Assembly (NCBI GenBank): GCA_016778985.1
Contig: JADHOM010000013.1
Coordinates: 1-57,586, forward strand
Source of the DNA: Alphaproteobacteria bacterium
GTDB taxonomy: Bacteria > Pseudomonadota > Alphaproteobacteria > Puniceispirillales > UBA1172
Length of the DNA stretch: 57,586 nt
Reading direction: 5' to 3'
In this document: piece after piece, positions 8,381 through 17,517 of the stretch
How positions within the stretch are numbered: position 1 is the first letter of the stretch
How the letters are laid out: every line of letters begins with the position of its first letter
The notes under the pieces: generated by a model
Seen by the model: only the letters and a program-made list of their open reading frames with translations
Databases searched by the model: none
Told to the model about the DNA's origin: nothing
Position numbers and translations under genes: made by a program

Positions 8381-9326
8381 TTCTACCCCTTACACATCTA
8401 AACAGCCAGCCAGACACATTCTGGTCATTAAGCATGGGGCGCTTGGTGATATTATTCAGGCTATGGATGCGTTTGCTAGTCTGCGCTCCGCCCATAAAGA
8501 TGATTATCTTGCTGTTTTAACAACAAAACCATTTGCACAATGGCTAGAAGCATCGCCTTATTTTGATGCCGTTTTGGTTGATGACCGCGCGCCATTTTAT
8601 AACCTTCTGGCATGGCTGCGGCTCCGTAATATGCTGCGATCAGGATGGTCGCGGATTTACGATTTTCAATGTTCTAGCAGAACATCACGCTATTTCAGGC
8701 ATATAATCAAAGGCACCAAGATTGACTTCATCGGCAAGGCCAAAGGGGCTAGTCATCCGCTTCCCAATTTTACTGGCGTTAATAATCGCGACCGTATGCT
8801 GATTACGGCGGAGATTGGCGGCTGTTCCAGAACCCAAGCAGATTTAAGCTGGATGGGACAAACCCCACATGAATTGGATATCCCGCCGCGATATGCTGTG
8901 CTATTGCCTGGCTGTTCCCCGGCAAAGCCATCTAAACGCTGGCCCGCGACAGGTTTCGCTTCACTCGCAAAGCTGCTGCAGGATAAGGGTATTACGCCTA
9001 TTCTTGCTGGAACGCATCATGATCATAGCGCAATTGCTGATGTTCAAGCCCTCAATCCTGATACAATATCAATTATGGGGAAAACCAATATTGATCAGCT
9101 TTCAACGCTATTAAGGGCGGCGGCGGCTGTCTGCGGAAATGATACAGGTCCTGTCTTTTTAGCGGCGCGAATGGATATTCCAACGGTCATGGTTATGGGA
9201 TCAGATACTGACCCGTCTATGTCCGCCCCGATTGGCGCCAAGGCGGGTTTTGTTCATCAAGATGATATTGCAGATGTTACGCCGCTTGAGGTTATGACTG
9301 CGCTAAGCAGATGCGGCTTAAAATGA
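8370..9326 (+). CDS. Glycosyltransferase family 9, heptosyltransferase-like
   Basis: A 318-residue protein of the ADP-heptose:LPS heptosyltransferase family (GT9). The N-terminus HILVIKHGALGDIIQAM is the hallmark acceptor loop with the family Asp. The C-terminal domain has PGCSPAKPSKRWPATGFASLA and CGNDTGPVFLAA, the nucleotide-sugar binding segment. AGGA precedes the ATG, and the start overlaps the upstream glycosyltransferase by 11 bases. Its last nine bases overlap the convergent DUF924 gene. It probably adds heptose to the inner core and closes the three-gene LPS cluster. Confidence 0.87.
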   Translation: MTLDSTPYTSKQPARHILVIKHGALGDIIQAMDAFASLRSAHKDDYLAVLTTKPFAQWLEASPYFDAVLVDDRAPFYNLLAWLRLRNMLRSGWSRIYDFQCSSRTSRYFRHIIKGTKIDFIGKAKGASHPLPNFTGVNNRDRMLITAEIGGCSRTQADLSWMGQTPHELDIPPRYAVLLPGCSPAKPSKRWPATGFASLAKLLQDKGITPILAGTHHDHSAIADVQALNPDTISIMGKTNIDQLSTLLRAAAAVCGNDTGPVFLAARMDIPTVMVMGSDTDPSMSAPIGAKAGFVHQDDIADVTPLEVMTALSRCGLK

Positions 9327-9881
9327 CGAATTAGGCTCATTAAGGAAGGCGATCTCCTCATCGCTTGAGGGGCGTCCCAAAATGGCATTACGGTGCGGAA
9401 AATGCCCAAAACGGGCAATAATATCGCGATGCAAGACAGCATAATCATAGGTGTTTTCATCACAATATTGCTTAAATAATGGTAAGGATTTGTCTTGAAT
9501 CTCTAGAGTCTCAGCATGCATCATTGGCATCAGAAGAAACCTCACCTTATTGTTATCGCCGCCATCTGCTAAATGCACGTGATCATTGCGGGCGATACCC
9601 TTTAGGCAAAATGCCAGAGCCATATCATCACCGGCAAAGCTCATCGGTGTGTTGCGATAGATATTTCGTGTCATCTGATCAAGTAAAATAATTAATGCCA
9701 GATTGCCGTCTACTGTTTCAGACCAGCTATCTAACTGGCTAGCAAGCGCCCGTTTGACCAGCGATTCAAATTTGGATTTAACCTTCTCATCAAAATCAAG
9801 GTCTTTGAAAAACCACTGTTTTGGCTCAGTCTCATCAAGCCAGAATGTTAAAACGGTTGCGATTGATTGTTCATGACGCAT
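9318..9881 (-). CDS. DUF924 family protein
   Basis: A 187-residue member of DUF924, a helical family with TPR-like repeats and no agreed function. Characteristic segments are VLTFWLDE at the start, KQWFFKDLDFD, LALIILLDQMTRNIYRNTP, FLLMPMMHAE and FGHFPHRNAILGR. It stands alone, overlapping the convergent glycosyltransferase by nine bases. Catalytic activity cannot be inferred. Confidence 0.85.
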   Translation of the reverse strand: MRHEQSIATVLTFWLDETEPKQWFFKDLDFDEKVKSKFESLVKRALASQLDSWSETVDGNLALIILLDQMTRNIYRNTPMSFAGDDMALAFCLKGIARNDHVHLADGGDNNKVRFLLMPMMHAETLEIQDKSLPLFKQYCDENTYDYAVLHRDIIARFGHFPHRNAILGRPSSDEEIAFLNEPNSSF

Positions 9882-9939
9882 CTGTAACTCCTCTTTCTCT
9901 GTTTTTATTTTGGGTGCTAACTTATCTGAAACATTAACC

Positions 9940-11382
9940 TTAAATAACCTTGCCTGGATTCATCAGGTTCTTAGGATCAAGTGCTTGTTTTATCATCTGC
10001 ATAACATCAAGGGCGGCAGGGTCTTTGACCGAACGTAGCATATCACGCTTTTTCTGGCCAATACCGTGCTCAGCGCTAATTGATCCATCATACTGCTTCA
10101 ATATATCCAGCATGATAGCATCAAAATCGGGATAATGACGGCGAAAGTCACCATTCCCGCCCTTTGGCTCACATAAATTAAAGTGCAGATTGCCATCACC
10201 AATATGACCAAAACCAAAAATGCGCGTGTTGGGGACAATAGCATGTACCGCCTTGGTAGTGGTTTCATAAAAAGCTGCCATATGCCGTAAAGGGATTGAG
10301 ATATCGGATTTATAGGCCTTGCCTGCTTTGATCTCTGACTCAGGTGTTAATTCTCTAATCGCCCATAGCGCATCACGTTGCGCCTGATGTTGGGCTATGG
10401 TAGCGTCAGATATTAAACCGTCTTCAAAGGCATTTGCTAATGTCTGGGTTAGCAAAGCCACCAGCGGCATTGTCCCATCGGCGTCTGGATTGCTGTCCGC
10501 ATCAGCTGTTGACGCTATTTCAATTAAGGCAGAAAAAGGCGGAACATCTTTCAGCGGCGGCTGGCAATCGGGATAGAAATCAAGCACATTTTCAATAATG
10601 GATTTAGGCATCAGCTCAAAGGCAATGACATTGCCGCCACTAGCTGCTTGGCATTGATTGAGCAGCGCAATGCCAGCATCAATATCCCGCAAGCCAGCAA
10701 AAGCGGTGGCACTCGCTTTTGGCCGCGGAAACAGTTTAAGTGTTGCCGCCGTAATAATGCCAAGCGTGCCTTCGGCACCAATAAACAGATTTTTAAGGTC
10801 ATATCCAGTGTTATCTTTCTTCAGGCTAGACAGCAGGTTAATTACCTTGCCACCCATCAAGACAACCTCAAGCCCTAGCGTCAGATCACGCATATTGCCA
10901 TATCGGATGACATTCAAGCCGCCCGCATTAGTAGACAGATTGCCGCCAATGCGACAGGTTCCGCGCGCCCCAAGATCAAGCGGGAAAAGCAGATCATGGT
11001 CGTCGGCGGTGGATTTAATAACATCCAGAATACAGCCGCTTTCGACAGTGATATTCTGTCCGGCGACATCAATATCACGAATCTGATTGAGCCGTTCGGT
11101 ACTTAGCACCAGATTATTATCGTCTTGGTTTGGCGTTGCCCCACCGCAAAGGCTGGTATTGCCACCTTGTGGGATAACCGCGATATTCATTTTATCAGCT
11201 AGTTGCAAGATTGCCGACACCTCAGCCGTTGATGCGGGTTTGACAACCGCGATAGCATAGCCATGATAATCGCCGCGCCAGTCAGTAAGGGTCGTTGCCA
11301 TATCCTCAGCGGCGCTAAGAACATGCTTTGCCCCTACGATCTCAATGAGTGATGATATGACTAGGTTATGATCAATCGGCAT
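9940..11382 (-). CDS. FAD-binding D-2-hydroxyacid dehydrogenase (GlcD/D2HGDH-like)
   Basis: A 480-residue flavoprotein of the VAO/PCMH family that oxidises a D-2-hydroxy acid such as D-lactate, D-2-hydroxyglutarate or glycolate and passes electrons to a quinone or ETF. The FAD domain shows PQGGNTSLCGGATP and GGNLSTNAGGLNVIRYGNMRD. The C-terminal half has GHIGDGNLHFNL and SAEHGIGQKKRDML, whose His residues bind the active-site metal. Single-gene context, with no glcE/glcF partners, fits the D-2-hydroxyglutarate or D-lactate dehydrogenase type better than glycolate oxidase. The N-terminal PIDHNLVISSLIEIVG start is typical. Confidence 0.85.
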   Translation of the reverse strand: MPIDHNLVISSLIEIVGAKHVLSAAEDMATTLTDWRGDYHGYAIAVVKPASTAEVSAILQLADKMNIAVIPQGGNTSLCGGATPNQDDNNLVLSTERLNQIRDIDVAGQNITVESGCILDVIKSTADDHDLLFPLDLGARGTCRIGGNLSTNAGGLNVIRYGNMRDLTLGLEVVLMGGKVINLLSSLKKDNTGYDLKNLFIGAEGTLGIITAATLKLFPRPKASATAFAGLRDIDAGIALLNQCQAASGGNVIAFELMPKSIIENVLDFYPDCQPPLKDVPPFSALIEIASTADADSNPDADGTMPLVALLTQTLANAFEDGLISDATIAQHQAQRDALWAIRELTPESEIKAGKAYKSDISIPLRHMAAFYETTTKAVHAIVPNTRIFGFGHIGDGNLHFNLCEPKGGNGDFRRHYPDFDAIMLDILKQYDGSISAEHGIGQKKRDMLRSVKDPAALDVMQMIKQALDPKNLMNPGKVI

Positions 11383-11462
11383 GATTATCCTTCACAATAC
11401 AATAATTATGACAAAATCATAATTTAAGCGCAAGGCAGGTTTAGTTAATGTGTATTGGCCAG

Positions 11463-12437
11463 TTATGATGATGGCCGAGGGGCGGCGGCACGGGAGAGGC
11501 GGTCATTGATAGCAACCCCTAATCCATGATGAGGGATAGCGGCAACGGCAATTGATGCCGCTCCTGATTGATCTAACACCCGCAACATGGAAAAGAGATT
11601 GGCGGCCGCTTCATTCAAGTCAGCTTGCGGGCTTAAATTGCATGCTTCCAGCGCTTCTGACAAATCAGGGTCATTGCCAAACCCTAACCATGCTTCACCG
11701 GTTTGCGGGGCATCAGCATGACATCTTATCCGTGCATTTGGTGCATAATGGCTGGCCAGTTGGCCGGGGCTAAGGATACGATTTTCTGGCGCTTTGGGGG
11801 CATGGCCTGTCAGCTCTGCAATCATTTCAGCGGTAATACTGCCCGGCCGCAATAGCACCGGGATATCACCTCTTGCATCAATAACGGTTGATTCAAGACC
11901 TTTCGCGCTAGCCTCCATATCGAGGATCAATTTCGGCTCATCTTGATCAGCAAAAGCCATTGCCACATGGTCTGCGGTGGTTGGGCTTAATCGCCCTGAC
12001 GGATTGGCAGAGGGAGCAGCAATAGGCACGGCGGCGGCGGCAAGCAATTGCCGTGCTCCTGTATGTTCTGGGACACGCAAGGCGACGCTATCAAGGCCAG
12101 CGGTAACGAGATCAGCGATGGTTCTGTCCTCACATTGATTGAGCACCAGCGTCATCGCCCCCGGCCAGAACGTATCTGCTAATGTTTGTGCTAATGGCGT
12201 CACATTGCCTAATGCAAAGGCTGTTTCCGGATCAGCGACATGACTAATCAGGGGGTTAAATTGAGGCCGGTTTTTAGTCGCAAAAATCTTACTCACGGCT
12301 AGCGGCTGGCAAGCATCAGCGCCTAATCCATAAACGGTTTCGGTGCCAAACGCCACCAGATGACCATCGCGCCAATATTGCACCGCTTCATCAATGCTGT
12401 CGGGGGTGAGGGGTTTTATGTTTGTCATCTGTTCCAT
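11463..12437 (-). CDS. L-threonylcarbamoyladenylate synthase, Sua5 type
   Basis: A 324-residue enzyme that makes threonylcarbamoyl-AMP from threonine, bicarbonate and ATP for the t6A modification of tRNAs reading ANN codons. The YrdC-like domain (about 5-205) has GTETVYGLGADA, the KNRPQFNPL nucleotide motif and PSANPSGRLSPT. Length and a second domain with SPGQLASHYAPNARIR mark the Sua5 form rather than short TsaC. The longest start is at 12437; an in-frame ATG three codons later is also preceded by GGAA. It is 33 bases downstream of cysQ and probably cotranscribed. Confidence 0.9.
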   Translation of the reverse strand: MEQMTNIKPLTPDSIDEAVQYWRDGHLVAFGTETVYGLGADACQPLAVSKIFATKNRPQFNPLISHVADPETAFALGNVTPLAQTLADTFWPGAMTLVLNQCEDRTIADLVTAGLDSVALRVPEHTGARQLLAAAAVPIAAPSANPSGRLSPTTADHVAMAFADQDEPKLILDMEASAKGLESTVIDARGDIPVLLRPGSITAEMIAELTGHAPKAPENRILSPGQLASHYAPNARIRCHADAPQTGEAWLGFGNDPDLSEALEACNLSPQADLNEAAANLFSMLRVLDQSGAASIAVAAIPHHGLGVAINDRLSRAAAPRPSS

Positions 12438-12470
12438 ATGGTCATACGAATATTAGGTTGCTGTTATCGC

Positions 12471-13322
12471 TTAGCTGGCTTGGTGATTTAGTGGCGGCAT
12501 CCAAGTTTCTGGAATTGGTGTTGCCGTTGATCCAATCGCAGAAAATCGGGCATTGCGGCGGCCAGCTTTACCATAGAAATAGCGCTCGCCTTGATCATTG
12601 ATCATGGTTCCACCGGCGGCTTCTAATATGGCTTGTCCGGCGGCGGTATCCCATTCCATTGTTGTTCCAATACGCGGGTATAAATCGGCCTTGCCTTCTG
12701 CCAGAATACAAAACTTCAAGGATGAGCCAATAGATAAATAGCCACCTGGTTCAATACGATCAAGCCAATCTTGTAAAATATCACTGCGCCTAGACATCGT
12801 GGTGATGACAATCGGGTCATCTGGCGGCTGTTGCCGTGTCGTTATCATCTGCTTAGGTGAGGGAGTCGGATTATGTGCATCGTCCCATAAACGCTTTGCC
12901 GCAATATTGCCATCACTTAGCCAGATCATCTGTCGGGCAGGTGCCATGATGACGCCTAACACAGGATGATGATTATTAATGAGCGCGATATTAACGGTAA
13001 AATCCTGACCACCATTGAGAAAGCCGCGGGTGCCATCCAATGGATCAACGCACCAATAGCAATCGGGGTTATTATCATTATCCTCAGTCCAGGTTTCTTC
13101 ACTAATGATGGGAATTGAGGGGGTTAAGGTCTCAAGCCCTTTGCGGATAATATCATCCGCCTCGATATCGGCATTGCTGACCGGGCTGCCATCTGATTTG
13201 GTTTCAACAACTGCGCCTTCTGTTCTGATTTCCAAAATACGACGGCCGGCATCCATGGCCAGGTTTTCCACCTCAACGGTCAGCTGTTGTTGTTTGTTTT
13301 GATTAAGACGCATATGCGGCAA
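12471..13322 (-). CDS. cysQ: 3'(2'),5'-bisphosphate nucleotidase CysQ
   Basis: A 283-residue inositol-monophosphatase-superfamily enzyme that hydrolyses 3'-phosphoadenosine 5'-phosphate to AMP and phosphate, recycling the by-product of sulfate assimilation. Metal-site motifs are ISEETW, DPLDGTRGF and EWDTAAGQAILEAAGG. The order and spacing match CysQ rather than SuhB. It lies 33 bases upstream of the Sua5 gene in the same direction. No sulfate assimilation genes are in view. Confidence 0.88.
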   Translation of the reverse strand: MPHMRLNQNKQQQLTVEVENLAMDAGRRILEIRTEGAVVETKSDGSPVSNADIEADDIIRKGLETLTPSIPIISEETWTEDNDNNPDCYWCVDPLDGTRGFLNGGQDFTVNIALINNHHPVLGVIMAPARQMIWLSDGNIAAKRLWDDAHNPTPSPKQMITTRQQPPDDPIVITTMSRRSDILQDWLDRIEPGGYLSIGSSLKFCILAEGKADLYPRIGTTMEWDTAAGQAILEAAGGTMINDQGERYFYGKAGRRNARFSAIGSTATPIPETWMPPLNHQAS

Positions 13323-13505
13323 ACCCTTTTCTGAACTCTATTGTCATATCATGCTTAGTCTTGGAAATGCCATAAAAGCCCTATAAAAGCCATCACTATA
13401 TAGATCAGGGTCAGGCGATCAGGCTAAGACTAGGATTATCTGGCTAGGTTGGCTATCATCATAATACTTATACCGATATTAAGTTTAGAAAAGGGTGTTA
13501 TCCAT

Positions 13506-14243
13506 ATGTGTGGACGTTTCGCGAACCGACATGATGCGAGGGAATTAACAGCGCTTTTTCAAACGGCGATACCGCTTTCTAATCATCGGGCCTTGCCATC
13601 TTATAATATCTCGCCGGGGACGCCTGTTCCGGTAATCACCTCAAACGGCGTGGAACGCAAGGGTGGATATATGCATTGGGGGCTTGCCTCGCCAATTAAG
13701 GTGCAAGGAGGAGTCAAGGGGAAAGTTAGGGGGCGCAGCTTGCTGATTAATGCGCGCGCCGAAACCATGACTGAAAAGCCAACCTTTCGTGATGCCGCCG
13801 CAGCTCGGCGCTGTGTTGTTCTGGCTAGTGGCTGGTATGAATGGAAAGCACCTAAACAGCCTTATTACATAGCCAGAACGGATAAGGCGCCAATGGCGTT
13901 TGCTGGATTATACTGGGCAGGCGATAATCCTTCTGTGGTGATTATAACAACGGCGGCCAATGCGGGGCTTGCCGATATTCATCACCGCGCGCCGTTACAA
14001 ATATCGGGGCAAATATCACCCCAAAGATCAGTTGATAAAGCTGATAATATGGCGCGGCTAGATGCGTGGCTAGACCCGAATCAGCCGCAAGATCAGATTA
14101 TGCGCATGATATCACCATTACCGGCGGCGGCATTATCATGGCATCCTGTGGCGCCAGAGGTTGGCAAAAACACGATTGATCATGCTGGGCTAATTACCCC
14201 CTATGATGCGGCGGCGCATGACCCACAGCCGTCATTATTCTGA
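13506..14243 (+). CDS. SOS response-associated peptidase family protein (YedK/HMCES)
   Basis: A 245-residue SRAP-domain protein that crosslinks to abasic sites in single-stranded DNA through its N-terminal cysteine. The start must be the ATG at 13506 because catalytic Cys2 follows it directly (MCGRF). The longer frame from 13449 would add a 19-residue tail and abolish function. Other conserved residues are Asn82 and Glu86 in INARAET, WYEWK, and the His in DIHHRAPL. It ends two bases from the convergent AlkA-like glycosylase gene, another DNA-repair enzyme. Confidence 0.9.
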   Translation: MCGRFANRHDARELTALFQTAIPLSNHRALPSYNISPGTPVPVITSNGVERKGGYMHWGLASPIKVQGGVKGKVRGRSLLINARAETMTEKPTFRDAAAARRCVVLASGWYEWKAPKQPYYIARTDKAPMAFAGLYWAGDNPSVVIITTAANAGLADIHHRAPLQISGQISPQRSVDKADNMARLDAWLDPNQPQDQIMRMISPLPAAALSWHPVAPEVGKNTIDHAGLITPYDAAAHDPQPSLF

Positions 14244-14245
14244 TC

Positions 14246-14953
14246 TTAAATAGCCGCTGGTGCCGCATCTTTGCGGTATTGTGCATAAATATGCCAAAGC
14301 ATCAATGCGCCGGCACCGCGATAGGGCTGCCACGCTTCTGCCATGGCTTGCATCACTTTGGCATCAGGCCGACTGTTAAGCGATTTCAAGATTTTCATCC
14401 CCTCTTGCAAGGCCAGATCATTATATGGCCACGCATTCATATCCAAAAGAGCAAACAGCCGGTAGTTATCGGCAGTCCAGTCACCAACGCCGCGCAATGC
14501 CGTTAATATGCGCGCCACCTCATCCCCTTGCATGTCCGCAAGCGCCGCCAGATCAAGTGCCCCCGATGTGACAGCATCGGCAATGCCATAGATATATTCG
14601 GCCTTTTGCTTTGATAGACCATTGGCTTTTAGCGTCATCACACCTGCCGCCGTGATCCGGCTAGCGTCATCCAGTTGGGCGGTAACTAATCTTTGCCAGA
14701 CCGAAGTTGCCGCCGAGCGAGAGATTTGCTGGCCAATAATAATGCGGATTAAGGTGGTGAACCCTTGCGCCATAGTCCGATCAGGCGGTGTTCCATAAGT
14801 AGCAATAGCCGCCGCGATATCGGCATCTTGCTTGGCAAGCTGGCGGAGCGCACCATGCTCCCCCATTAAGGCGTTTGCCATAGCATTGTCAGTAGTGTCA
14901 TCATTATCAGGGCCAGCTTTAATATCCCTTTTGGGGCTATCATGTTTGGTCAT
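14246..14953 (-). CDS. DNA-3-methyladenine glycosylase II (AlkA-like, HhH-GPD)
   Basis: A 235-residue base-excision glycosylase. The helix-hairpin-helix LRGVGDWTADNY is followed by the catalytic Asp in WPYNDLALQEG. RIIIGQQIS is the usual entry helix of the HhH-GPD domain. It lacks the N-terminal domain of E. coli AlkA, like most short family members. The first 35 residues are polar and poorly conserved. The expected substrates are alkylated purines. It is convergent with the YedK gene, with only two bases between them. Confidence 0.87.
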   Translation of the reverse strand: MTKHDSPKRDIKAGPDNDDTTDNAMANALMGEHGALRQLAKQDADIAAAIATYGTPPDRTMAQGFTTLIRIIIGQQISRSAATSVWQRLVTAQLDDASRITAAGVMTLKANGLSKQKAEYIYGIADAVTSGALDLAALADMQGDEVARILTALRGVGDWTADNYRLFALLDMNAWPYNDLALQEGMKILKSLNSRPDAKVMQAMAEAWQPYRGAGALMLWHIYAQYRKDAAPAAI

Positions 14954-15072
14954 CTCTGATCGCTTTCCTATGATTAGCGGTTATCTGCATTGCTGACTAT
15001 GCAACTTTATCAGATTTCGTTAAATAGCTATGGAAAAAAATATTTGGTTATGTTTTCATTAAGTTATGAAAG

Positions 15073-15795
15073 ATGGGATACATGGCTATTAAAAGTAATA
15101 AAATGCCGACGTCATCATCCGATGCGTCATCACCCTCTGCCGCAACAGGTAAAATATGGGACATTCCCTTACGTCTGTTTCATTGGCTTCTAATGTTTGC
15201 AGTAATTGGAGCCGTTATTTCTGCAAAAACTGCGAACTGGTTTTGGCATGAAAAAATGGGATTGATGGTATTAGGGCTAATCGGCTTTAGGATCATTTGG
15301 GGCTTGATTGGCACAGATCATGCCCGATTTAGCCGATTTCCGCTGTCACTCAATCGCGTTATTCAATATATACGCTCGCGTTTAGCTGGTGACAGAACTT
15401 ATACTCCCGGCCATGCACCAACAGGTGCGTGGGCAACGATTATTTTGCTGGCGGTGCTTGGCGCTATGGCTGGTTTTGGCACGATGGCCAATAATGATAT
15501 TTTGTTTGAAGGCCCATTAGCAGCATGGGTGGGGGCGTATACGAACACCGCTACATATTGGCATAGGGCGTTGGAGCGTGTGCTATTCGCCGTGCTTATC
15601 GCGCATTTAGCGGCGATGCTGACCTATCGTGTCTGGCTCAAGATTAATCTTGTTCCGGCTATGGTAACTGGCGGCAAAGATAAAAAAGCCAAGCCATTTT
15701 CGCGCCGGCATCAGATGATTGGTGTCGCGCTATTGCTGATTATGGTGGTAGCCGCGCAGACCTTAGGCTTGCTCGGTGAGCGCTATTATTTGTGA
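15073..15795 (+). CDS. Cytochrome b561 family membrane protein
   Basis: A 240-residue di-heme cytochrome b of the bacterial b561/Ni-Fe-hydrogenase cytochrome type. After a polar N-terminal tail come IWDIPLRLFHWLLMFAVIGAV (helix 1, heme His), a second helix with GLIGFRIIWGLIGT, a third from about 115 and a fourth around YWHRALERVLFAVLIAHLAAML carrying further heme His residues. A C-terminal helix ends the protein. It would carry electrons between quinone and a c-type cytochrome. The convergent neighbour encodes cytochrome c', a frequent partner. An in-frame ATG nine bases downstream is an alternative start. Confidence 0.85.
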   Translation: MGYMAIKSNKMPTSSSDASSPSAATGKIWDIPLRLFHWLLMFAVIGAVISAKTANWFWHEKMGLMVLGLIGFRIIWGLIGTDHARFSRFPLSLNRVIQYIRSRLAGDRTYTPGHAPTGAWATIILLAVLGAMAGFGTMANNDILFEGPLAAWVGAYTNTATYWHRALERVLFAVLIAHLAAMLTYRVWLKINLVPAMVTGGKDKKAKPFSRRHQMIGVALLLIMVVAAQTLGLLGERYYL

Positions 15796-15829
15796 AAGCA
15801 TTTTCAGCCTATCTATCTGGGTTCACGCA

Positions 15830-16306
15830 CTAATATTTATAAAGCTTATGGCAGGCACCACAAGTATCAGATAAGGCTTTGAATGCCATTGGTATCGCAT
15901 CCTTATCACCCGCGGCAGCAATATCAGCCAACGTGGAGGCGGCATCATGATTAGCCTTAGCCTTGGTGAGGAAATCATCCCAGTTCTCCCAAATCTCTGG
16001 CCTTGCTTTGGTCTCACCCATATCACTGCCTTCAGGGAAATATTCAGGCATGACGCTTGCCCATGCGGCAATGCGCTTGGCTTCTGCGTTAATTGTATCC
16101 ATGTCGCTTGCAGCAATGGCAGGTTGTATCAGTTTTAACGATTTCACATTCTGGCGAAAGTTCTCTTTTCTGTCAGCAATCTGATCGGCTATAGCTGAGC
16201 CAGAAAATGCCACCAGAAATGCCACCAGAAATGCAACAAGAAATGGCACCAGAAAAGCTTTATTGGCAAACGTGAAAGCAACGGAGCGGATGGTATGATT
16301 AATCAT
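15830..16306 (-). CDS. Cytochrome c', periplasmic
   Basis: A 158-residue exported c-type cytochrome of the c'/c556 class. The mature four-helix bundle ends in the heme motif CGACH close to the C-terminus, as is diagnostic for the class. The signal peptide is unusual: its hydrophobic core is the repeated tetrapeptide FLVP/FLVA encoded by a 12-bp tandem repeat, followed by FSGSAIAD as a plausible cleavage site. The convergent gene encodes cytochrome b561, so the two may form an electron-transfer pair. Physiological ligand (NO, CO or none) cannot be read. Confidence 0.87.
   Translation of the reverse strand: MINHTIRSVAFTFANKAFLVPFLVAFLVAFLVAFSGSAIADQIADRKENFRQNVKSLKLIQPAIAASDMDTINAEAKRIAAWASVMPEYFPEGSDMGETKARPEIWENWDDFLTKAKANHDAASTLADIAAAGDKDAIPMAFKALSDTCGACHKLYKY
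16203..16254 (-). repeat. 12-bp tandem repeat inside a signal peptide
   Basis: About four copies of gaaatgccacca (plus-strand reading) with small changes encode FLVP-FLVA-FLVA-FLVA in the signal peptide of cytochrome c'. Because 12 is a multiple of three, gain or loss of a unit would change only the length of the hydrophobic core. Confidence 0.8.
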
Positions 16307-16382
16307 GATAGCCTCATTCCAAAATGGGGTTAGTTGTAATTAAGATAAGACAATATTGCTGCTAATCAATATCTCACAAGCT

Positions 16383-17318
16383 TTATCCTTTATGCAAAAA
16401 CGGTTCTGTTGCCCGACTTGCCCAACCTAAACGATATTCTCTGATTGAAATGAAAATACAGCTGGCAATGACAATCACCATGCCAACCATTTCAAGGATA
16501 TAAGGCTGTTCCTGCCAGAATATCCAGCCAATTAACGCCGATGCTGGGACAGATAAATAGCGTGTGGGAACAAGCACGGTTGCCTCACCATAGCGATAGG
16601 CTGAGCCAAAGCCTAACTGGACAAGGCTAGCGCTTATCCCAAAGACAATATAGAACAACAAATGCTGTGAAAACATCAGATCAATGGTGTCAATTGGTAG
16701 CCAAATGATCACTAAAACAGGATACATAACCGCACCAATGCCATTATGCCAAAGCGCGACGGTAATTGGCTCATCTGATTTTCCCAGCTTACGCAGCGCA
16801 ATAACCAGAACTGCCCCCGCTATGGCGGACATTAGCCCCCAGAATGAGCCAATATTAATGGTGCCTGAAAACGGATTAGTAATCATGCAAATCCCGATCA
16901 GCCCTATCAGAACCGCGCCGCCACGCCAGATTCCGACCTTTTCTTTCAACAGAAAAGGCGCAAGGATAGTGACAAATATAGCGGAGGATTGGAATAATGC
17001 GGTTGCTTGTCCTAATGTCGTTGTGCTGACCGCTAAAAACCAGAAAATTATGCCAAGATGACCAAAGACTACACGGATTGATAATAAATTCCAGCGGTTA
17101 ACCTGCCACATGCCTTTGCCGCGTATCATAACCCCAAACATGATCAAAAATGGCATGCTAAAGACAAAGCGAATGGATAATACGCCAAGAACAGTTTGAT
17201 CAGCAGAGAGATATTTTACCGCAGATGCCGTTACTAATCCGGCTAGTACCGCCATCAGCATGAAAGCGATGCCGATCATGTTATCGCTTAATATTCGCGA
17301 TGAGGGTTGTTCAGGCAT
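16383..17318 (-). CDS. EamA-family (DMT superfamily) transporter
   Basis: A 311-residue inner-membrane protein with ten predicted helices in two EamA repeats (about 14-145 and 160-295). The first starts with MIGIAFMLMAVLAGLVTA, and the second contains FWGLMSAIAGAVLVIALRKL. These proteins usually export metabolites or amino acids; the substrate is not predictable. It is one of four members in the window. The gene stands alone on the minus strand between cytochrome c' and ptsN. Confidence 0.85.
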   Translation of the reverse strand: MPEQPSSRILSDNMIGIAFMLMAVLAGLVTASAVKYLSADQTVLGVLSIRFVFSMPFLIMFGVMIRGKGMWQVNRWNLLSIRVVFGHLGIIFWFLAVSTTTLGQATALFQSSAIFVTILAPFLLKEKVGIWRGGAVLIGLIGICMITNPFSGTINIGSFWGLMSAIAGAVLVIALRKLGKSDEPITVALWHNGIGAVMYPVLVIIWLPIDTIDLMFSQHLLFYIVFGISASLVQLGFGSAYRYGEATVLVPTRYLSVPASALIGWIFWQEQPYILEMVGMVIVIASCIFISIREYRLGWASRATEPFLHKG

Positions 17319-17481
17319 AAGATTTCCTTGTTCACCAGCTAATTATGAACAGGCATCATGTTCATGGCAAGTCTCATCCCGATAACTGGCGTATAAACTT
17401 GCGCTGGCATCAGCCAGCAATCTATGTCAACCTGGGGAGCGTTGACGCGAAATAAGCAAGACAGATGATAGGAATTAAAAT

Positions 17482-17517
17482 AGATTAGGCCCCAGATTAG
17501 GCTTAAGATTAGGCTGC
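17482..17517. repeat. Three 12-bp-period repeats at the end of ptsN
   Basis: agattaggc recurs three times at exact 12-base spacing. The right-most copy supplies the stop codon of ptsN (TAA on the minus strand). Loss or gain of units would leave the protein intact. Confidence 0.7.

Noticed and set aside
13449-13505. The longer start of the YedK/HMCES gene
   Set aside because: Catalytic Cys must be residue 2, which only the ATG at 13506 allows.
15823-16116. A 97-codon minus-strand frame overlapping cytochrome c'
   Set aside because: It is a shadow of the cytochrome c' frame, which carries the signal peptide and CGACH motif; the shadow has no family features.
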